Notes: generated by a model not told the origin, from the letters alone. A stretch of DNA of 64,000 nucleotides from Amycolatopsis sp. NBRC 101858 (GCF_030269325.1 NZ_BSTD01000002.1:806001-870000), one strand, 5' to 3'. Positions 45,887-54,952 are shown, counted from the stretch's first letter. Translations and numbers: made by a program.

Positions 45887-46519
45887 ATGATCCCCGGTGC
45901 CACCGCCGCTTCCTTCCTGCTCGTCGTCATCCTCGGGGCGATGTCGCCCGGCCCCGACTTCGTCGTCGTCACGCGCTCCTCGCTCACCGGCGGGAAGCGG
46001 GCCGGGATCGCCGCCGGGGCCGGGATCTCGCTCGGGGTCTTCGCCTGGGTCGTCGCCATCGCCTTCGGGGTGGCCGCCGTGCTCACCGCCTCGGCCGTCG
46101 CCTTCAGCGTCGTCAAGCTCGTCGGGGCCGCCTACCTCGTCTTCCTCGGCGGCAAAGCGTGGCTGGCCGTGCGCCGCGGGGAGTACCGGGACCTCGGGGA
46201 AACGCCCGGCCGGCCGGCGCTCAAAGCCGGCGCCGCCTTCCGGCAGGGGCTGTTCACCAACCTGCTCAACCCCAAGGTCGCCGTCTACTTCCTGGCCCTG
46301 CTCCCCCAGTTCCTGCCCGCCGGCGGCGCCACCCTGCAGACGCTCGAGCTCGCCGCCATCGCGACCGTCGGCACCGTCCTGTGGTTCGCGGCCCTCGCCC
46401 TCGTCGTCGGCGCCTTGAAGCGGTTCTTCGGCGACGGCCGCGTCCGGCGGGGTCTCGACGCCGTGCTGGGCAGCGTGCTCGTCGCGCTCGGGGTGAAGGT
46501 CGCCGCCGAGACGGCTTGA
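45887..46519 (+). CDS. LysE/RhtB-family amino-acid exporter
   Basis: A 210-residue, six-helix protein (MIPGATAASFLLVVILGAMSPGPDFVVVTRSSLTGGKRAGIAAGAGISLGVF) with the family's early G-x-x-x-P-G-P-D and the central NLLNPKVAVYFLALLPQF. It exports an amino acid or a homoserine-type metabolite. The ATG at 45887 is internal to a longer frame that begins in the decayed gene upstream; the transporter family starts at this methionine. A strong palindromic terminator follows directly after the stop codon. Confidence 0.9.
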   Translation: MIPGATAASFLLVVILGAMSPGPDFVVVTRSSLTGGKRAGIAAGAGISLGVFAWVVAIAFGVAAVLTASAVAFSVVKLVGAAYLVFLGGKAWLAVRRGEYRDLGETPGRPALKAGAAFRQGLFTNLLNPKVAVYFLALLPQFLPAGGATLQTLELAAIATVGTVLWFAALALVVGALKRFFGDGRVRRGLDAVLGSVLVALGVKVAAETA

Positions 46520-46541
46520 GGGGCCCGCCGCGGCGGGCCCC
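46520..46541. terminator. bidirectional hairpin between lysE-like and metE-like genes
   Basis: A perfect 22-bp palindrome with 11-bp arms (GGGGCCCGCCG and its complement) begins one base after the LysE stop codon region and ends 5 bp before the convergent MetE-like stop. Its position fits a bidirectional terminator; the T-run is absent, as is common in GC-rich actinobacteria. Confidence 0.65.
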
Positions 46542-46546
46542 CGCCG

Positions 46547-47605
46547 TCACAGCTTGTCGGCCGCCAGCAGCGTTCCCTCCACCCGGGCCCGGATCTTCGC
46601 GAACGCGATGTCGCGCGAGGTCGACGTGTCGTCCGCGAACGGCGAGAACCCGCAGTCGTCGCAGGTGCCGAGCCGGTCGGCCGGCAGGTACTTCGCCGCC
46701 GCGAGCACGCGGTCGCGGACCTCCTCCGGCGTCTCCACCCGCGGGTCGATCGGGTCGATCACCCCGACGAAGATCCGCTGGTCCGCGCCGAGGTTGTCCC
46801 GGATCACCTCCAGCGCCGCGGCCGGCTCGGCCTCGCTGGCCAGCTGGACGTAGAAGTTGCCCGCCTTGAGCGAGAACAACGCCGGCAGCAGGCCCGCGTA
46901 GTCGACGTCGAGGCTGTGCACCGAGTCCTGGTCGCCGCCCGGGCAGGTGTGGACGCCGATCTTCGCGCGTTCCTCCGCCGTGAACCGCTCCAGCACGGCG
47001 TTGTTGAGGTCGACGAACTGCCGCAGCAGCCCGCCGGACGGGTCGAGCTTGAGCGACAGCCGCCCTTCGGTGAAGTCGATCTGCACGCTGTGCGCCCCCG
47101 CGTCGAGGCTGCGCCGGATGTCCGCCTCGGCCTCGTTCACCAGGTCGGCGACGAACTGCTCCTGCGAGTAGCCGTCGATGCCGTCGCCCGGGTAGATCAG
47201 CGAGATCGCGGACGCCGCGATCACGGCCTGCTTGACCGGCTTGTCCGTGAGTGCCTTGGCCCGCGTCAGGTACTCGTCGGCGTGGGTCGCGTAGCGGAAC
47301 GGGCCCGCGGTCAGCCGCGGCAGCTGCCGGGTGTGCCCGTCGGCGAACGGGATGACGACGCCGTCCGGCGCCAGCGCGGTCAACCCGGCCAGCGGGTAGG
47401 TCGCGAAGCTCGGCTTGCCCTGCTCACCATCGGACACGACCGGCGACCCGGTCTCCTCGAACCGGCTGATCGTGTCGGCCAGCGCCCGGCTCTCCAGTCC
47501 GGCGAGCTCGCTGGCGTCGATCCGTCCGGCGGCGAACGCCCCGAGCCCTTCGATGAGGTACTCGGGGCGCGGGATGCTGCCGATCGGTTCGGTGGGCAAG
47601 GTCAT
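46547..47605 (-). CDS. cobalamin-independent methionine synthase-like protein (MetE C-terminal domain only)
   Basis: The 352-residue protein is a single UROD/MetE-like barrel: MTLPTEPIGSIPRPEYLIEG at the start, SPVVSDGEQGKPSF, HSVQIDFTEGRLSLKL, and the zinc-site segments GVHTCPGGDQDS and GTCDDCGFSPF. It lacks the N-terminal half of full MetE. Stand-alone members transfer methyl groups from simple donors to thiols or serve unknown methyl-transfer pathways. It is not adjacent to met genes, although ahcY of the methyl cycle is 5 kb away. Confidence 0.85.
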   Translation of the reverse strand: MTLPTEPIGSIPRPEYLIEGLGAFAAGRIDASELAGLESRALADTISRFEETGSPVVSDGEQGKPSFATYPLAGLTALAPDGVVIPFADGHTRQLPRLTAGPFRYATHADEYLTRAKALTDKPVKQAVIAASAISLIYPGDGIDGYSQEQFVADLVNEAEADIRRSLDAGAHSVQIDFTEGRLSLKLDPSGGLLRQFVDLNNAVLERFTAEERAKIGVHTCPGGDQDSVHSLDVDYAGLLPALFSLKAGNFYVQLASEAEPAAALEVIRDNLGADQRIFVGVIDPIDPRVETPEEVRDRVLAAAKYLPADRLGTCDDCGFSPFADDTSTSRDIAFAKIRARVEGTLLAADKL

Positions 47606-47765
47606 GGAGTCCTCCGCTGGTTGAAGGTCCAGACCGGTCTCGAACCGGCGCGAAGCCGGCCTGACCGGCCTCGTGTCAGGCGAACCTAACGCGCTGCCGG
47701 GCGGTCACGGAGCGCGGATCACCCGGTCGGAGCAGTGAAAAGCACGAAATGAGAAGACGTTTGGC

Positions 47766-47791
47766 GGTTAGCCGGGAGGACTATTGGGTAT
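47766..47791 (+). promoter_or_regulatory. sigma-B/sigma-F-like promoter of the DUF3040 gene
   Basis: GGTT (47766-47769) and GGGTAT (47786-47791) are separated by 16 bp, close to the GTTT-N14-16-GGGTAT stress sigma factor consensus of actinobacteria. Transcription would start near 47798, about 38 nt before the ATG at 47836. Confidence 0.45.
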
Positions 47792-47835
47792 TCGCTACGG
47801 CGATACGGCGGGTTCGGCGCCGAAGGAGTACCCCG

Positions 47836-48099
47836 ATGCTCAGTCACCACGATCGCACCGAGCTGGAGAAGATCGAGCGCACCCTCGAGCTCAGTGACCC
47901 CGACCTGGCCACCGCCCTGCGCGACGGCAAGCGACCGAAGTCGCGCGCGCTCCGCAGCGCGGTGCTGATCGCCGTCGACGTCGTCGCGGTGACCTTGCTG
48001 GTCCTCGGGCTGGTCCTGCCCGATCCCGGCGTCACGCTCTGCGGGATCCTCGCGCTCACCGGCACCGTCTGGACCCACGTGGCGCGCCACCGCATCTGA
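47836..48099 (+). CDS. DUF3040 membrane protein
   Basis: An 87-residue protein (MLSHHDRTELEKIERTLELSDPDLATAL) with a cytosolic acidic N-terminus typical of DUF3040 and two closely spaced membrane helices (AVLIAVDVVAVTLLVLGLVL, VTLCGILALTGTVWTHVA). AAGGAG precedes the ATG. The family is actinobacterial, of unknown function. A stress-type promoter lies upstream, and dinB starts 15 bp after its stop, so the two may share a transcript. Confidence 0.85.
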   Translation: MLSHHDRTELEKIERTLELSDPDLATALRDGKRPKSRALRSAVLIAVDVVAVTLLVLGLVLPDPGVTLCGILALTGTVWTHVARHRI

Positions 48100-48114
48100 G
48101 GCACACTGGGCCTC

Positions 48115-49140
48115 GTGAAGTGGGTCCTGCACGTCGATCTCGACCAGTTCATCGCCGCGGTCGAGATCGCCCGCCGGCCTGAGCTGCGCGGGAAGCCCGT
48201 GGTCGTCGGCGGCAACGGCGACCCCGCTGAACGCGCCGTCGTCGCGACCGCGTCCTACGAGGCCCGCGAGTTCGGGGTCCACTCCGGCATGCCGCTGCGG
48301 ATCGCCGCCAAGCGCTGCCCGGACGCCGTCTTCCTGCCCAGCGACCCGCCGGCCTACCTCGAGGTGTCCGAGCACGTGATGGCCGCGGTGCGCGAGTTCC
48401 CGGTCGTCGTGGAGGTGCTGGGCTGGGACGAGGCGTTCGTCGGGGCCGAAACCGACGACCCGGAGGCACTGGCGGCCTCGATCAAGGAGGCCGTGGCGCG
48501 CGAGACCGGGCTGTCGTGCGCGGTCGGCATCGGCGACAACAAGCTGCGCGCCAAGCTCGCCACCGGCTTCGGCAAGCCGGGCGGGATCTTCCGCCTCACG
48601 CAGGAGAACTGGTGGGACGTGATGGCCGCGCGCCCGACCGACGCGCTGTGGGGCATCGGCGGCAAGACCACCAAGAAGCTCGCCGAGCTGGGCATCCACA
48701 CGGTCCTCGACCTGGCCGGCGCGGACGCCGCGGCGCTGGCCGCGCGGTTCGGCCCGAAGACCGGCCCGTGGCTGCGCCTGCTCGGCGGCGGGATCAGCGA
48801 CGCGGAGGTGAGCGCGACACCGTACGTGGCCCGCTCCCGCAGCCGCGAGACGACGTTCCAGCGCGACCTCACCGACCCGGCGGAGATGGCCGCGGAGGTG
48901 TCGGCACTGGCCGAGCGCGTCGGGCAGGACGTCCTCGACGAAGGCCGCCCGGCGGCGCGGGTCGCGGTGAAGGTGCGGTTCGTGCCGTTCCTGACCCACA
49001 CGCACAGCATCACCCTGCCGGAGCCGACGTCGGACGCGGCCGAGCTGGACCGCGCGGCGCAGGAGGTGCTGGCGATGTTCGAGCTGACCCGCGCGGTGCG
49101 CCTGCTGGGGGTGCGGGCGGAGTTCGCCCGGGAGGACTAG
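48115..49140 (+). CDS. dinB: Y-family DNA polymerase IV, DinB2 type with non-aromatic steric gate
   Basis: The 341-residue protein begins MKWVLHVDLDQFIAAVEIARRPEL and keeps the catalytic carboxylates D8 and D105-E106 (GWDEAFVG), the Y/R dNTP loop ASYEAREFGV and the little-finger domain. The steric-gate position, normally Phe or Tyr after F12, is Ile13. Mycobacterial DinB2 has Leu at this place and incorporates ribonucleotides readily. The opening W-V-L-H-V-D-L-D-Q-F is also DinB2-like. The C-terminus ends without a clear beta-clamp-binding Q-L-x-L-F. It lies 15 bp after the DUF3040 gene and overlaps the convergent TetR gene by 4 bp. Confidence 0.92.
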   Translation: MKWVLHVDLDQFIAAVEIARRPELRGKPVVVGGNGDPAERAVVATASYEAREFGVHSGMPLRIAAKRCPDAVFLPSDPPAYLEVSEHVMAAVREFPVVVEVLGWDEAFVGAETDDPEALAASIKEAVARETGLSCAVGIGDNKLRAKLATGFGKPGGIFRLTQENWWDVMAARPTDALWGIGGKTTKKLAELGIHTVLDLAGADAAALAARFGPKTGPWLRLLGGGISDAEVSATPYVARSRSRETTFQRDLTDPAEMAAEVSALAERVGQDVLDEGRPAARVAVKVRFVPFLTHTHSITLPEPTSDAAELDRAAQEVLAMFELTRAVRLLGVRAEFARED

Positions 49141-49784
49141 AACTCTTCCGGCAGGGGCAGCGGCAGGTCCGGGTCCAGGTCCACCCCGCCCGCCCGGAGC
49201 GTGTGGTCGAGCATCGCCCAGATCGTGCCGCTGAGCTGGGCGGTCAGCTGGTCGAGGCTGAGCGTGCCCGGGTGGTCGAGCCAGCGGGTCGTCGCGGACT
49301 CGACGTACCCGACCAGCCCGAACGCGATCGTGTCCGCCGGGGCCGGGTCCAGGCCGAACGCCGTCAGGTAGCCGGTGAACAGCCGGCTGAGGTGGCGGGC
49401 GATCGTGCCGCGGACGTCCGTCGGCCCCGGGGCCGCCCGCGCGAGGTAGCGGTGCAGGTGGAGGTGCTCGGTCAGCCAGCGCAGGTGCGTCGCGATCACC
49501 GTCGAGATCATCTCGTTCGGCGAACCCGAGGGGTGCCAGAGCGGCCCGAGTTCCGCGGTCACCAGTTCGGCCGCGCGCTCGGCGATCGCCCGCTGGAGGT
49601 CGGGGGCGCCGTCGAAGTGCTTGTACAGCCGGGTGCGGGCCACACCGGCACGCTCGGCGATCTGCTCGGTCGAGACGTCGGGGCCGTGCTCGGCGATGGC
49701 TTCGAGGGCCGCGTCGACGAACTCGGCGCGCCGCCGCTCCTGCTGGCCCGCCCAGCGCGCCGCCCGCCCGTCGACCTTGGTCAC
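49137..49784 (-). CDS. TetR-family regulator divergent from the AurF-like gene
   Basis: A 215-residue TetR protein. The N-terminal helix-turn-helix is RRAEFVDAALEAIAEHGPDVSTEQIAERAGVARTRLYKHFDGAPDLQRAIAERA (about 18-70), followed by an all-helical ligand domain (ATHLRWLTEHLHLHRYLAR). The start is GTG 49784. An inverted repeat lies between it and the divergent diiron oxygenase gene, which it most likely represses. The ligand is unknown. Confidence 0.9.
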   Translation of the reverse strand: MTKVDGRAARWAGQQERRRAEFVDAALEAIAEHGPDVSTEQIAERAGVARTRLYKHFDGAPDLQRAIAERAAELVTAELGPLWHPSGSPNEMISTVIATHLRWLTEHLHLHRYLARAAPGPTDVRGTIARHLSRLFTGYLTAFGLDPAPADTIAFGLVGYVESATTRWLDHPGTLSLDQLTAQLSGTIWAMLDHTLRAGGVDLDPDLPLPLPEEF

Positions 49785-49836
49785 GGCCGAAGCCTACTCA
49801 CGGCCCGCGAGCCGGTGTACGCTGCCGAAGTAGCTA

Positions 49837-49849
49837 GTACAGCGTGTAC
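49837..49849. promoter_or_regulatory. TetR-type operator GTACA-GCG-TGTAC
   Basis: A perfect 5-3-5 palindrome 21 bp upstream of the AurF-like start codon. A related half-site (GTGTACGCTG, from about 49815) lies 20 bp further towards the TetR gene and pairs with it at nine of eleven positions when the larger inverted repeat is drawn. Confidence 0.6.
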
Positions 49850-49870
49850 CCTCTACTTCCGGAGGCCACC

Positions 49871-50761
49871 ATGGGCGTCGAGGCCCAGGACCGGGACGTG
49901 ACCGCGGCTCGCCTGCTCAAGAGCTCCGCGAAGAACTCCTACGACCCGTACGTCGACATCGACTGGACCGCGCCGCTCGCCGAGGGCAAGGCGTACATGC
50001 CGCTGGAGCGCGTCTCCCTCTACGGCACCGAGCTCTGGGCGCGGCTGACGCCGGAGCAGCGGATCGAGCTGTCCAAGCACGAGATCGCCAGCATCATGAG
50101 CGTCGGCCTCTGGTTCGAGATCGTGCTGATGCAGCTGCTCGCGCGGTACGTCTTCGACCTCGACGCGCGCACCGAGCACGCGCAGTACGCCATGACCGAG
50201 ATCGGCGACGAGACCCGGCACTCGGTGATGTTCGCCCGCACCGCCGACCGGCTCGGCGTGCCGCGCTACGGCGTCCCGAAGGTCGTGCACCGCGCCGCGA
50301 AGGTGTTCGGCGCGACCGCCGCCGGGCCGTCGATGTTCGCCAGCGTGCTGGTCGCCGAGGAGACCACCGACCGGCTGCAGCGCTCGATGATGGACGACGA
50401 CGGCATCCAGCCGCTGATCCGCTCGGTCAACCGCATCCACGTCGTCGAGGAGGCCCGGCACGTCCGGTTCGCCAAGGAGGAGGTGCTGCGGGAGACGCCG
50501 AAACTGTCGAAGGCGGCGCTGCAGCGGCACCGGCTGCGGACCGCGCTCGTCGCGTTCGGCGTCATCGACAGCATGGTCGACCCGCGGATCTACCGCAGCG
50601 TCGGGATCGACCCGCGCGAAGGCCGGGCCGCCGCATTGGCGAACCCGCACTTCCACGCGACGCGCCGCTGGATGGCCGAGAAGATCGTGCCGTTCCTGCG
50701 GGACGCGGGGCTGATCGGCGGCCGGTCGGAAGGCATTTGGCGGCGCGCGCACCTCATCTGA
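49871..50761 (+). CDS. AurF-like non-heme diiron oxygenase
   Basis: The protein of about 296 residues starts at ATG 49871 behind GGAGG. Its ferritin-like helical bundle carries the ligand motifs of the AurF (p-aminobenzoate N-oxygenase) family: an early Glu in ELSKHEIASIM, TEIGDETRHSVMF with E-x-x-H, LVAEETTDRL, and HVVEEARHVRF with E-E-x-R-H. These enzymes oxidise arylamines or other substrates with a diiron centre. A divergent TetR gene and a palindrome in the gap suggest induction by a substrate or toxin. No aromatic biosynthesis genes are adjacent. Confidence 0.8.
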   Translation: MGVEAQDRDVTAARLLKSSAKNSYDPYVDIDWTAPLAEGKAYMPLERVSLYGTELWARLTPEQRIELSKHEIASIMSVGLWFEIVLMQLLARYVFDLDARTEHAQYAMTEIGDETRHSVMFARTADRLGVPRYGVPKVVHRAAKVFGATAAGPSMFASVLVAEETTDRLQRSMMDDDGIQPLIRSVNRIHVVEEARHVRFAKEEVLRETPKLSKAALQRHRLRTALVAFGVIDSMVDPRIYRSVGIDPREGRAAALANPHFHATRRWMAEKIVPFLRDAGLIGGRSEGIWRRAHLI

Positions 50762-50817
50762 GCCGCCACGGCAGAATTCCCTTCCCGGGAGAGACCGGAC
50801 TGCGCCAGGATTCCCTG

Positions 50818-51516
50818 GTGACCGAGGGCTTCTCGCAGGACTTCCCGCTCCCACCCGCGCCCGGGCCGCAGCCGCCGCCGGTACCGCAGCCCGTGCCGCG
50901 CCCGCCGCTCGCCCGGCCCCTGGTCGTCGGCCTGCTCGGCGTCGTCGTGGGCGCGGTCCTGGTCGGCGTGCCGTGGCTCGTGCTGAGCTTCTTCGGCGAC
51001 GAGCCGAGCGGCAGTGCGCTGACCGCGCCGAAGGCCCTGGGCGGGCTCAGCCGGGCCCAGGACGCGATCGCGAAGGTCGACGCCGTGCGCGGCAAGGCGA
51101 CGATCGACCGCATCGACAAGACCGACCGGGAGACGGCGTCCCGGGTCTCGGCGGCCTACGGCGGCGCCGGCGCGGTGGTGCAGCAGTACCAAGACGAGGG
51201 GCTGCTGCGCTCCTTCCAGCTGGTCGCCGTGCGCGCGCCCTCGCCGGAGCTGTTCGCGCCGTACGAAGACGTCCAGGCCCTCGGCGTGGCCGCGCCGGGC
51301 ACCGACCTGGTGCGCGCCGGCGCCGTGCAGTGCCTGGTGCACAACGACCCGGCCGCGCCCGGCTCGACCCCGGACCCGGACCGCTCGTTCGTGCTGAACT
51401 GCCAGCGCACCGGCCCCGGCTTGACCGTCACGGTGCGGAGCATGGGCACCGAAGGCAACCATGATCCCCAGGAGCTGGCCGGCATCGTCGAGCAGGCGTG
51501 GCGGGAGCTCGCGTGA
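50818..51516 (+). CDS. membrane-anchored hypothetical protein, proline-rich N-terminus
   Basis: The protein of about 232 residues begins at GTG 50818 ([21 protein letters not shown]). It has a proline-rich cytosolic leader (about 9-38), one membrane helix ([25 protein letters not shown], about 42-65) and an extracytoplasmic domain of about 160 residues with a cysteine pair ([17 protein letters not shown]) that may form a disulfide. No family is recognised. Its stop overlaps the GTG of the GNAT gene (GTGA), so they are coupled. Confidence 0.7.
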   Translation: MTEGFSQDFPLPPAPGPQPPPVPQPVPRPPLARPLVVGLLGVVVGAVLVGVPWLVLSFFGDEPSGSALTAPKALGGLSRAQDAIAKVDAVRGKATIDRIDKTDRETASRVSAAYGGAGAVVQQYQDEGLLRSFQLVAVRAPSPELFAPYEDVQALGVAAPGTDLVRAGAVQCLVHNDPAAPGSTPDPDRSFVLNCQRTGPGLTVTVRSMGTEGNHDPQELAGIVEQAWRELA

Positions 51517-51995
51517 CGACCGTCCGCCTCGCCCGGGCCGACGACGAAGCCGCGCTCGCCAAGCTCGACGAGCGCACCTGGACCTCGCTGGTGTCCCCCG
51601 CTCCCCCGCCGCCGCCCGGCACGCCGTTCTTCGGCGACGGCACCCGCCCCGAGGACGTCCTCGTCGCCGAACACGACGGCGCGGTCGCCGGCTACGTCCG
51701 CCTCGACGACGGGTTCCCCATTCCCGCCTACCGGCACGTGCGGGTGATCGGCGGGCTCGCCGTCGACCCGGACCGGCGCCGGCTCGGCATCGCGCGGCAG
51801 CTCGTCGACGCGGCGGTGGCCGAGGCGCGGCGGCGCGGGGCGCGCAAGGTGACGTTGCGGGTGCTCGGTCACAACGCCGCCGCCCGCCGGGTCTACGAGC
51901 GCTGCGGATTCGTCGTCGAAGGCGTGCTGCGGGCCGAATTCCACGTCGAGGGCACCGACATCGACGACGTTCTCATGGCCCGCACCCTCGCTTGA
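51513..51995 (+). CDS. GNAT acetyltransferase, RimI-like
   Basis: The 160-residue protein starts at GTG 51513, overlapping the stop of the membrane protein gene. GNAT motif A is clear: [61 protein letters not shown], with the acetyl-CoA loop R-R-x-x-G-I-A. The N-terminal half holds a proline-rich insertion ([15 protein letters not shown]). A protein or small-molecule amine is the likely substrate. Confidence 0.82.
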   Translation: MTTVRLARADDEAALAKLDERTWTSLVSPAPPPPPGTPFFGDGTRPEDVLVAEHDGAVAGYVRLDDGFPIPAYRHVRVIGGLAVDPDRRRLGIARQLVDAAVAEARRRGARKVTLRVLGHNAAARRVYERCGFVVEGVLRAEFHVEGTDIDDVLMARTLA

Positions 51996-52023
51996 CAGCT
52001 TCCCGGCGGCTTTGCCATCCTGG

Positions 52024-52097
52024 TCGTGGGCCGAGAGGCGCTGCGACGGAACTCTTTCCGCCACGCTCGGCCCGGACCACGACTCCAAGGGCGCCTC
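52024..52097 (+). promoter_or_regulatory. S-adenosylhomocysteine (SAH) riboswitch upstream of ahcY
   Basis: The conserved core is present: a P1-type helix CCGAG (52031-52035) with CTCGG (52066-52070), an outer helix TCGTGG (52024-52029) with CCACGA (52077-52082), GCGCTGCGACGG in the loop side and TCCGCCACG before the 3' strand. A perfect 7-bp pseudoknot joins GAGGCGC (52035-52041) to GCGCCTC (52091-52097). This layout, directly upstream of adenosylhomocysteinase, matches the SAH riboswitch class. The pseudoknot strand is also part of the downstream terminator, which suggests that SAH binding prevents termination and turns ahcY on. Confidence 0.88.
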
Positions 52098-52118
52098 CCG
52101 CGAGGGAGGTGCCTTTTT
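52090..52118 (+). terminator. intrinsic terminator forming the riboswitch expression platform
   Basis: A 10-bp stem (GGCGCCTCCC, 52090-52099, with GGGAGGTGCC, 52104-52113; one G-U pair) has a GCGA tetraloop and is followed by five T residues (52114-52118). Its left arm contains most of the pseudoknot strand of the SAH riboswitch, so aptamer folding and termination are mutually exclusive. Confidence 0.85.
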
Positions 52119-52177
52119 GTCGTCGCGTCACGCCTCCCGAGCGGTCCGCAACCAGCAGTCAGGAAAGAGCTCGAGGA

Positions 52178-53638
<1,461 letters not shown>

Positions 53639-53758
53639 CCCGAGATTGCTCCGTTTGACGCAGTTTGCCGCACCGGGAAAGTGGCCATCCTCCCCGTGAC
53701 AGCGCATCCGCCCGACCGGTACGGCGGACGGGTCCCGTGCGAAGGAGTGTGTGTCAAA

Positions 53759-53914
53759 GTGATCGTTCTCGGTGTAATTCTCCTCATCATCGGGTTCATC
53801 GTGGGTATCCCGGTGCTTTACACCATCGGCATCATTCTCGCGGTGGCCGGCGTGGCACTGGCCATCCTCGGTGGCACCGGCCGCCGGGTCGGTGGGCGTG
53901 CGCACTGGTACTGA
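53759..53914 (+). CDS. DUF6131-like small membrane protein
   Basis: A 51-residue protein that begins MIVLGVILLIIGFIVGIPVLYTIGIILAVAGVALAILG and ends GRRVGGRAHWY. The two hydrophobic helices and the G-x-x-V-G-G-R-x-H-W/Y end match the DUF6131 family of actinobacterial membrane proteins of unknown function. The start at GTG 53759 follows GAAGGAG by 11 nt. Longer in-frame starts would add polar residues not seen in the family. Confidence 0.75.
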   Translation: MIVLGVILLIIGFIVGIPVLYTIGIILAVAGVALAILGGTGRRVGGRAHWY

Positions 53915-53945
53915 TCCACGAACTCGCGAACGGCCTGGTACGGCG

Positions 53946-54602
53946 TCAGCAGCAATGCTCGCCGCGCCAGGCCGTTCGGCCTTCCCGCACCGCCACGAAG
54001 GCAATGGCGAGGGCCACGAGCGGATCGGCCCACCACCAGCCCCAGAGGGCGTTGAGCAGCAACCCCGCCAGCAGGACCGCGGAAAGGTAAGTGCAGAGCA
54101 AAGTCTGCCGCGAATCCGCGACCGCGCTGGCGGATCCCAGCTCCCGTCCGGTCCGCCGCTGAGCGGCCGACAGAGCGGGCATCACGACCAATGAAACCGC
54201 CGCGAGAACGACCCCGGTGACCGAGCTTTCCGGTGCCGCCGCGGTGAAGAACGTCCGCACCGACTCCGCCGTCACGTAGGCGGCCAGTGCGAAGAACGAC
54301 AGCGCGATCAACCGCAGCGCCCGCCGTTCGCGGGCTTCCGGGTCGCGGCCCGAGAACTGCCAGGCGACCGCGACCGCCGAAGCGACTTCGACGATCGAGT
54401 CCAGGCCGAAGCCGACCAGCGCGCCGGACGACGCTTCGGTACCGGCCGTCAGCGCGACGGCCGCTTCCACGACGTTGTAGGTGATGGTCGCCGCCACGAG
54501 CAGCCGGACCCGGCGCACCAGCAGCGACCGGCGGTCCGGGGCCACCGTCACCGGTGCGCAGCAGCCGGCGGAGCACTCGCCGCTCGTCACGCCGGTTCGC
54601 AT
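53946..54602 (-). CDS. CDF-like cation efflux protein paired with CmtR
   Basis: A protein of about 218 residues with six hydrophobic helices. Cation-diffusion-facilitator residues are visible: TYNVVEAAVALTAGTEASSGALVGFGLDSIVEVASAVAVAW (the second-helix acidic site reads G-L-D-S-I-V-E) and ADSRQTLLCTYLSAVLLAGLLLN with WWWADPLVALAIA. The N-terminus (GECSAGCCAPV) and C-terminus (GEHCC) add cysteine clusters. It begins at ATG 54602 or at GTG 54590, which overlaps the cmtR stop. It probably exports a soft metal such as Cd(II), Pb(II) or Zn(II). The long cytosolic C-terminal domain of classical CDF proteins is missing. Confidence 0.82.
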   Translation of the reverse strand: MRTGVTSGECSAGCCAPVTVAPDRRSLLVRRVRLLVAATITYNVVEAAVALTAGTEASSGALVGFGLDSIVEVASAVAVAWQFSGRDPEARERRALRLIALSFFALAAYVTAESVRTFFTAAAPESSVTGVVLAAVSLVVMPALSAAQRRTGRELGSASAVADSRQTLLCTYLSAVLLAGLLLNALWGWWWADPLVALAIAFVAVREGRTAWRGEHCC

Positions 54603-54904
54603 TCGTCCCGCGGTTCGACCGCCAGCACGACCTGGACGAGCTCGCGCAGCGCGCGGGCCAGGTGCGCGTCGGCGATCTCGTACCGCACCTGACGGCCCTC
54701 GTAGCCCGCCACGACGAGTCCGCACCCCCGCAGGCACGAAAGGTGGTTCGAGACGTTCGAGCGGCTCAGCCCGAGTTCCCCGGCGAGCCGCCCGGGGTAG
54801 GCGGGGCCGTCCAGCAGCGCGGTCAGGATCCGGCAGCGCGTCGGGTCGGACAAGGCACGTCCGATGCGGGCCAGCGCCGACTCCCGCGTCTCACAGGTCA
54901 CCAT
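54587..54904 (-). CDS. cmtR: CmtR-type ArsR/SmtB metal sensor
   Basis: The 105-residue repressor has a winged helix (PTRCRILTALLDGPAYPGRLAGELGLSRSNVSNHLSCLRGCGLVVAGYEGRQVRYEI). Its metal-site cysteines fall at C57, C61 and C102, exactly the numbering of Mycobacterium tuberculosis CmtR, which binds Cd(II) and Pb(II) through these three residues; C4 is also kept. It should repress itself and the CDF exporter that overlaps its 3' end and release them when the metal binds. An imperfect palindrome overlaps its start codon (about 54902-54919) and may be the operator. Confidence 0.9.
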   Translation of the reverse strand: MVTCETRESALARIGRALSDPTRCRILTALLDGPAYPGRLAGELGLSRSNVSNHLSCLRGCGLVVAGYEGRQVRYEIADAHLARALRELVQVVLAVEPRDECEPA

Positions 54905-54952
54905 GCACTGAACTGTACATCCACGGCTGACATATCCACACGGGACACCGGG

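Noticed and set aside
45713..46519. A 268-residue LysE protein with an extracytoplasmic N-terminal module
   Set aside because: The LysE family starts at the methionine at 45887; the upstream part looks like a truncated, frameshifted separate gene.
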